DNA from: Chloroflexota bacterium
GTDB taxonomy: Bacteria > Chloroflexota > Dormibacteria > Dormibacterales > Dormibacteraceae
Direction: 5' to 3'
Assembly: GCA_005888075.1 (NCBI GenBank)
Contig: VBKD01000110.1
Coordinates: forward strand, 1 to 6,863
Length of the DNA stretch: 6,863 bases
Numbering within the stretch: position 1 is the first letter of the stretch; each line of letters opens with the position of its first letter. The translations under genes were made by a program, and so were the position numbers. Of this stretch, positions 1 through 4,150 are shown one piece after another. Under the pieces are notes generated by a model, which saw only the letters and a program-made list of their open reading frames with translations, searched no databases and had not been told where the DNA came from.

Positions 1-132
1 CAGCAGACCCACGGCGACGACGGCGATCCAGCCTCGACCAAGACGGTCGAGCGTTCGGGCCGCCGGCGATCGACGATCACGTGCCTTGCTGACGGCAGCA
101 TCAAGCTCACGGCGGACACTGTCGGCCCTCAC
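1..132 (-). CDS. Partial divergent gene, N-terminus of a probable membrane protein of unknown family
   Basis: Reading the minus strand from a GTG at 132 gives 44 uninterrupted codons to the left window edge. The first 34 residues are charged and helix-prone (several Arg, Asp and Glu). They are followed by WIAVVAVGLL, which looks like the first part of a transmembrane segment. This charged cytoplasmic head followed by a membrane helix is typical of small bitopic or multi-span membrane proteins. GAGGTGA lies directly upstream (plus-strand 134-140) and is a good Shine-Dalgarno match. Its GAGG core is four bases from the GTG, slightly tight but common in GC-rich genomes. No other in-frame start is seen nearby. 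The family cannot be named from 44 residues. The gene is divergent from the Tad operon, so it need not share its function. Confidence 0.55.
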   Translation of the reverse strand, partial: MRADSVRRELDAAVSKARDRRSPAARTLDRLGRGWIAVVAVGLL

Positions 133-133
133 G

Positions 134-140
134 TCACCTC
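134..140 (-). promoter_or_regulatory. Ribosome binding site of the divergent partial gene
   Basis: On the minus strand the sequence reads GAGGTGAC and then GTG. It is complementary to the 3' end of 16S rRNA and is the main reason for choosing the GTG at 132 as the start. Confidence 0.45.
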
Positions 141-422
141 GATGGTGGAGCTTGCTGCATTCACATGGCGGGCGCGGCAGACCCTGCGGACCCACGGGTC
201 TGGCCTCGCCAATTCGGCTCGCCAACCCCCGGCCTGCCGCTCCCTGCACGCGATGCTGCGCCGAGCTTCGGGTCGAGCCAATGGGCCAGGCAGGAGATTG
301 CTGGGCACCGGTCCCAGACTCGCAGTGTCGTATTCAATCGCGGTCTGCAAGCTGAAGTCGTGGCTGGGTCCAGCGTCCTACCAAGCCTCGGGTCAGAACA
401 GGCGATGGGGACTAATGACCTG

Positions 423-451
423 TTGTGCCTCCTCCGGGCCGTGACTAACAT
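423..451 (+). promoter_or_regulatory. Weak candidate sigma70-type promoter for the Tad operon
   Basis: TTGTGC (423-428) and TAACAT (446-451) resemble -35 and -10 boxes with the ideal 17-base spacer. Each box matches consensus at only four positions. Transcription would start near 458, leaving only about five bases before the TTG at 463, so the mRNA would be nearly leaderless. That would fit the absence of a clear Shine-Dalgarno sequence there, but a chance match is quite possible. Confidence 0.2.
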
Positions 452-462
452 GGGCCGAAAGC

Positions 463-1017
463 TTGGCCATCATCCAGCCGTCTGCGCTCCCCCGTGCCCC
501 CGTCTTGAAGACGAGGGTGGCTTACGCCGGTTTCTTGTGGCGCCTGCTCGCTTACCTCATCGATGCAGTCGTGCTCGGAACCGTCCAGGGCGCCCTTGTC
601 GTGGGCGTGCTGCTGATCGCCCCAGACGACTTTCGGGCCTTGGCCAATGTCGCCCCTGTAGCCGCGGCGATGACCTGGGCCTATTACGCGCTCCTCGAAA
701 GCTCGCCGGCGCGTGGCACGTTGGGCAAGATCGCGCTCAATATCTTTGTCGGCGATCTGCACGGAGATCCGATCACCTTCTGGCGAGCCAGCGTGCGCTT
801 TTGGCTGAAGATCCTATCCAGCCTTACTTTCATGGTGGGTTGGTTGCTGGCGGCATTCACACCCAGGAAGCAAGCGCTGCACGACCTGCTCGGAGGCACT
901 CTCGTCCTCAGGCGGACCAAGTACCTGGTGTTGGGACCGGACTCCCCCACTGAACCGGGTGAATATTGGGATGGCACCCGCTGGGCCGGGGTCGTGTCGC
1001 CGATGGAGAGGGCCTAG
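463..1017 (+). CDS. RDD-family membrane protein with a Trp/Gly C-terminal tail
   Basis: The predicted protein has 184 residues. RDD-family features are visible: Arg27 and Asp34 in the first helix (RLLAYLIDAVVL), and Asp141 in the closing motif HDLLGGT. Membrane segments lie at about 28-52, 62-79 and 114-132. Known RDD proteins are small multi-span membrane proteins, a few linked to ion transport or to export systems; most have no defined role. The tail, residues 165-175 (PGEYWDGTRWA), resembles the short DUF2510-type motif found on actinobacterial and related membrane proteins. An in-frame stop at 442-444 forces the start to lie after it. TTG at 463 is the first candidate and TTG at 505 the next; neither has a strong ribosome site. 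The gene ends three bases before cpaB, so the two are surely co-transcribed. A link to pilus assembly is inferred from position only. Confidence 0.85.
   Translation: MAIIQPSALPRAPVLKTRVAYAGFLWRLLAYLIDAVVLGTVQGALVVGVLLIAPDDFRALANVAPVAAAMTWAYYALLESSPARGTLGKIALNIFVGDLHGDPITFWRASVRFWLKILSSLTFMVGWLLAAFTPRKQALHDLLGGTLVLRRTKYLVLGPDSPTEPGEYWDGTRWAGVVSPMERA
1005..1011 (+). promoter_or_regulatory. Ribosome binding site of cpaB
   Basis: GGAGAGG lies nine bases before the ATG at 1021, inside the end of the RDD gene. This fixes the cpaB start and implies translational linkage between the two genes. Confidence 0.6.
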
Positions 1018-1020
1018 ACC

Positions 1021-1836
1021 ATGGCGAGCATCGGTCAGGCGCGGCCGGCGACCACAGTACGCACTCCTTTGTTCATCCTGGGCGTCGCGCTGGCGCTGGT
1101 CGCCTTCCTCGCGATGTTCGCCTTTGGCGTCGTGTTCACCGCGCGTTCGCAGAACAGCGGGCAACTTCGAGTTGTCGTCGCCGCCAGGGACATCCAGCCT
1201 CGCGAGCCGATAACGCCCGACATGCTCTCGCTCGCGACGCTGCCCGCAACAGCCGCGCCTCCCAAAGCGTTCGTGCGAGCGACTGACCTCACGGGCTACT
1301 CGGCGGTGGTCGAGATCTACAAGGGCCAAACATTGACGCCGAACATCGTCTCGTCGAGCCCAGACCAGCTGGCCGGCCCTAGCGCCTCGACTTTTCTGCC
1401 CATCCCCGAGGGTTACATCGCGATCACCGTGCCGACCGGCGAACAGCAGGGAGTCGGTGGTTACGTCGCGACCGGGGACTACATCAACGTCATCGCCACG
1501 GTCAACACAGCGCTCTACTCGAACGCCACCCCGAGGACCGTCACGCGCACGGTCTTCACCAGCCTTTATGTAATTCGAGTCGGCCCTGCTTCGGCTTTGC
1601 CCAAGCAGGGACTGCCGCAGGGAGTCTCGAGCAGCCTGACCGTGGTCATGTCGCTTTGCGATGCCCAGTACCTGGACTGGCTCATCGCCAACGCGAGCCT
1701 TAAGTACGTCCTTCTCTCGTACCACAACTACGCGAAAGACACGGCCGCACCCGATGCCGGGTGCCCGCCGACCGCCGCGCCAGGGGTCATTGGGCCGAGC
1801 CTGGTCGACAAGCGCTGGGCCTTTACGAGCGGATAG
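1021..1836 (+). CDS. cpaB: CpaB/RcpC-like Flp pilus assembly protein (SAF domain)
   Basis: The predicted protein has 271 residues, within the usual CpaB range. A short basic N-terminus precedes one membrane anchor at about 17-41. A SAF-type domain follows at about 50-110, with the typical opening VVVAARDIQPREPITPDML. A second CpaB/RcpC domain lies at about 125-236, containing PEGYIAITVPTGEQQGVGGY and VATGDYINVIATV. The tail after about residue 238 is Ala/Pro-rich. Two cysteines (213 and 248) are predicted to lie outside the membrane and could pair. In characterised Tad systems CpaB/RcpC acts in the periplasm with the secretin, possibly binding peptidoglycan. Here no secretin gene follows, as in monoderm Tad loci, so it probably works at the outer face of the membrane and the cell wall. 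The family call is firm; the exact role is inferred. Confidence 0.88.
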   Translation: MASIGQARPATTVRTPLFILGVALALVAFLAMFAFGVVFTARSQNSGQLRVVVAARDIQPREPITPDMLSLATLPATAAPPKAFVRATDLTGYSAVVEIYKGQTLTPNIVSSSPDQLAGPSASTFLPIPEGYIAITVPTGEQQGVGGYVATGDYINVIATVNTALYSNATPRTVTRTVFTSLYVIRVGPASALPKQGLPQGVSSSLTVVMSLCDAQYLDWLIANASLKYVLLSYHNYAKDTAAPDAGCPPTAAPGVIGPSLVDKRWAFTSG

Positions 1837-1859
1837 GCGCACCCGGCAATGGTCGCCAC

Positions 1860-3248
1860 ATGAAGATGAGTCAAGAGCTTCAGGTCAACGGTCTCGAGGG
1901 TTCCGGGCCCGCACGCCCGGTGCTGGCCAAAGACGACCGCCCGCGGCAGGAGCGGATCCTGCAACGGCGACCGGAACGCGGTTGGCCTTCGTACCACGAT
2001 ATGGTTTCGCGGGTCTCGGTCCTCGAGCGAGCGCCGGTCTTCTTTGCGCTCCCTGAGGGGACCATTCGCGCGCTGGCCAGGCGACTCCGGCGCATGCGGG
2101 TTGCCGCCGGCGAGATGATCCTCAGTCAGGGCGACCCCGGCGACACGATCTTCTTCATCGAGCAAGGCCGTTGCCGCGTCGTCGTTGAAAAGCCGCCCGG
2201 AATGGTCACGGTGGCGGTGCTCAACGACGGCGATTTCTTCGGCGAAGCCGCGACCTTGTTGAATCGCGGCCAGCAAGCATCCGTTTTCGCCCAGTCCGAA
2301 TGCACCCTGCTTGCCCTCGACCGTCAGAACCTCCACGCCATTTTGGCGCGGCGTGATCGGACGGTCATCGACCAGCTCCGCAAGGTCGCCGACCAGCGTT
2401 TCAGGCTGTTTGCCGATACGACCCTGCAGGCCACCTGGGGCCTCCTGCTCAATGAGGCGACGGTCGTGGGCGTGTACTCGCCGAAAGGAGGGTCGGGCGG
2501 CACGTGCGTCTCGCTCAACCTCGTCGGATCGCTCGCGCGCCGGTACCCGGGGCAGGTGTTGCTCCTCGATCTCGACTTTCCCTACTCGCACGCGCCCCTG
2601 CTGGCCGGCCTGGTGCCGACCAGCTGCCTCGCTCGAGCGGCGTCGGCCCCGGCGGATTCGTTCGAGGAGGTGTTGCTCAGCTCGGTGCTGTATCACCCCG
2701 GCGGGCCGATGATCCTCCCCGGCGCCCTGCGGCCGGAGGAGGCGGACGACGTCACTCCCGATCTCATCACGAAGGCGATCGGCGTTTTGAGGAAGACCTT
2801 CCGCTACATCGTGGTCGACCTTGGCGTGACCATCACCGACTCGACCCTGGCGCTGTTCGACCTGACCCAACACGTCGTTCTCGTCGCGGTGCCAGAGCTT
2901 TCCGCCGTGAAGAGCGCGGCGGACGCGCTCGAAATCCTGACGCAGCTCGGCACCCCCCACGACCGCGTGGCGGTGGTCTTGAACAACCGGTCTTTGAAAC
3001 CGGCGGTGACGCCGGCGGCCGTTGAGCGGATGCTCAAGCGCAAGGTCGATATCCATGTGGCTTTCGACGGAACGCGCCCGGAGGAGGCCGCGGTCGAAGG
3101 CATGATCCTCAGCCTGACCAATCCGCGCAGCGAGCTCACCAAGGGCACGGACGGACTGGCTGCTTTGCTCGACGCAACACACGGTCGAGCTCCAGCGGGC
3201 AAATCGAGAGGGGAAAATGGCGTGCTCGTCGGCGAGGCGGCGCGGTGA
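1860..3248 (+). CDS. cpaE: cNMP-binding-domain / CpaE-TadZ-like MinD-family ATPase fusion
   Basis: The predicted protein has 462 residues. Residues 1-52 are polar and probably disordered. Residues 56-175 form a cyclic-nucleotide-binding fold: LERAPVFFALPEG, then GDPGDTIFFIEQG, then the FGEAATLLNRGQQAS cassette at 127-141. From about 200 to 440 it is a CpaE/TadZ-type MinD/ParA ATPase: P-loop region SPKGGSGGT (207-215), LLLDLDF (234-240) and a Walker B-like YIVVDLG (316-322). The usual CpaE receiver domain is absent. Two key residues look lost: the P-loop lysine is Gly214, and the cassette arginine is Gln138 or Gln139. TadZ normally localises the Tad machine; here that role may respond to a ligand or partner. 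ATG at 1860 or at 1866 is the likely start; neither has a strong ribosome site. A GTG at 1761 would overlap cpaB by 76 bases and is less likely. The stop overlaps the next start by four bases. Confidence 0.85.
   Translation: MKMSQELQVNGLEGSGPARPVLAKDDRPRQERILQRRPERGWPSYHDMVSRVSVLERAPVFFALPEGTIRALARRLRRMRVAAGEMILSQGDPGDTIFFIEQGRCRVVVEKPPGMVTVAVLNDGDFFGEAATLLNRGQQASVFAQSECTLLALDRQNLHAILARRDRTVIDQLRKVADQRFRLFADTTLQATWGLLLNEATVVGVYSPKGGSGGTCVSLNLVGSLARRYPGQVLLLDLDFPYSHAPLLAGLVPTSCLARAASAPADSFEEVLLSSVLYHPGGPMILPGALRPEEADDVTPDLITKAIGVLRKTFRYIVVDLGVTITDSTLALFDLTQHVVLVAVPELSAVKSAADALEILTQLGTPHDRVAVVLNNRSLKPAVTPAAVERMLKRKVDIHVAFDGTRPEEAAVEGMILSLTNPRSELTKGTDGLAALLDATHGRAPAGKSRGENGVLVGEAAR
3234..3240 (+). 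promoter_or_regulatory. Probable ribosome binding site of the HEAT-repeat gene
   Basis: GAGGCGG lies four bases before the GTG at 3245. It is a modest match and slightly close. The overlap of the upstream stop with this GTG (GTGA) suggests that re-initiation by coupled ribosomes is the main route. Confidence 0.35.
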
Positions 3249-4150
3249 CGGCCAAGGCGTCTCCGATTGACGTCATCTCGGGAGCACGGGCAGGGATGCG
3301 CAGGGCCGCCGTCCGGCGAACAGTCACGGCGGTGATCGAGGGCAAGCGACAGCGACTCTCGCTCGACGTCAATGAACGCGGGCTGGACGTGGTCGCCGTC
3401 GTCAATCACTTGACCGCGCACCTGCAGTCGGAGGGCCCCGAGATGCTCAGGCTGGTGGGCGCCCTTCAGCAGACGGGAGCCACCGACGGTCTGATCGAGG
3501 ACCTCGCTTCAACCGACCCGCGGCGCCAGGCGCAAAGCGCACGCATGCTCGGCACGCTGCGTATCGAGCCGGCGGTCCCGTGGCTCGTACCGCTGCTGGC
3601 ATCGCCCGAGGCGATGGTGTCCGAGGCCGCCGCGCGTGCCTTGGGCAAGATAGGCGGAGCAAGAAGCGCAGAAGCGCTCTTGGGTGGCATGCAGCGGAGT
3701 GGCCCGCGCCGCGTCTTCATCGTCGCGCTGGCACGTGCCGCGCCGGATCTCTTCCTCGAAGTCGCCCTCGCCGGCAACCACCGCCCCGGCGTGCTGCAGG
3801 GGGTTGCGCTGGCTGCCGGACTGCGACGCCGGCAGGCCTCGGTCCGCCCGCTGGTCGAGCTGCTCCTTTGGGGGAGCAGGCGAGAGCGGGCCGCAAGCTG
3901 CCGCGCGCTGGGTTGGATGGGAGCCGAGACCGCCGTGCCCGTCATCGTCGGCGCGCTGGGGGATCGCGATTGGAGAGTCCGAGTGTCGGCTGCGAAAACC
4001 CTCGCCGTCCTTCAGGCGCACCTGTATTTCGCTGAGATCGACGCTTTGCGGCAAGACCGTGATCCGCATGTTCGCAAAGCGGCAAGATGGGCGGCCCGCC
4101 GCCTGTATAAGTCGCTGCCCAGAAGCGAGGGGTGGTGGACATGGCGCTGA
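3245..4150 (+). CDS. HEAT-repeat protein, putative scaffold within the Tad operon
   Basis: The predicted protein has 301 residues, is rich in Ala, Leu and Arg, and has no signal peptide or membrane segment. Helical-pair repeats of HEAT type are visible at about 91-120, 121-150, 211-238, 239-268 and 272-290. Typical repeat cores are SEAAARALGKIGGARSAEAL and RDWRVRVSAAKTLAVL. The stretch 151-210 is probably made of more degenerate repeats. The first 65 residues contain a basic, possibly strand-forming segment (TVTAVIEGKRQRLSLDVN) unlike the rest. HEAT solenoids bind other proteins and are not enzymes. The gene overlaps the TadZ-like gene by four bases and cpaF-tadB by ten, so its product is probably made in balance with both and may bridge them; that is inference. 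HEAT proteins are not among the core Tad components I know. It ends in an unusual Trp-rich GWWTWR. Confidence 0.82.
   Translation: MTAKASPIDVISGARAGMRRAAVRRTVTAVIEGKRQRLSLDVNERGLDVVAVVNHLTAHLQSEGPEMLRLVGALQQTGATDGLIEDLASTDPRRQAQSARMLGTLRIEPAVPWLVPLLASPEAMVSEAAARALGKIGGARSAEALLGGMQRSGPRRVFIVALARAAPDLFLEVALAGNHRPGVLQGVALAAGLRRRQASVRPLVELLLWGSRRERAASCRALGWMGAETAVPVIVGALGDRDWRVRVSAAKTLAVLQAHLYFAEIDALRQDRDPHVRKAARWAARRLYKSLPRSEGWWTWR
4127..4132 (+). promoter_or_regulatory. Ribosome binding site deciding the cpaF-tadB start
   Basis: GAGGGG lies eight bases before the ATG at 4141. In-frame GTGs at 4132 and 4135 sit on top of or right next to this element and are therefore poor starts, so ATG 4141 is chosen. 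Confidence 0.55.

Larger units (their letters stand above)
133..462. other. Divergent intergenic region, no gene recognised
   Basis: This is about 330 bases between the minus-strand gene and the RDD gene. Open frames crossing it on both strands encode Arg/Pro/Ser-rich, low-complexity translations with no family resemblance, so I treat them as GC-driven shadows. It contains minor dyads: CTGGG...CCCAG at 301-317 (5-bp stem, 7-base loop) and GCTGG-gt-CCAGC at 363-374. Either could be part of an operator, but both are short enough to occur by chance. No convincing tRNA, riboswitch or Rho-independent terminator is seen. It should hold the promoters for both divergent units. Confidence 0.6.

Noticed and set aside
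301..317. Hairpin CTGGG...CCCAG as a terminator or operator
   Set aside because: The stem is only five pairs, no U-tract follows, and similar short dyads arise often in GC-rich sequence.
165..953. Plus-strand open frame of 262 codons starting in the intergenic region and crossing the RDD gene
   Set aside because: Its second half overlaps the RDD gene in another frame and is low-complexity Arg/Pro/Ala. The first half shows no protein-like pattern.
814..1842. Minus-strand open frame (342 codons) opposite cpaB and the end of the RDD gene
   Set aside because: Its composition is dominated by Arg, Asp and Gly, with no family features. It is a shadow of the well-supported cpaB frame.
1761..1859. 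Upstream GTG extension of the cNMP-TadZ gene
   Set aside because: It would overlap cpaB by 76 bases, lacks a ribosome site and adds a disordered, non-conserved-looking stretch. ATG 1860 or 1866 fits better.
1728..3182. Long minus-strand open frame (484 codons) opposite the cNMP-TadZ gene
   Set aside because: Its translation is rich in Arg, His, Gln and Glu with no recognisable motif. The plus strand here encodes two clear domains. Long antisense frames are expected in GC-rich coding DNA.
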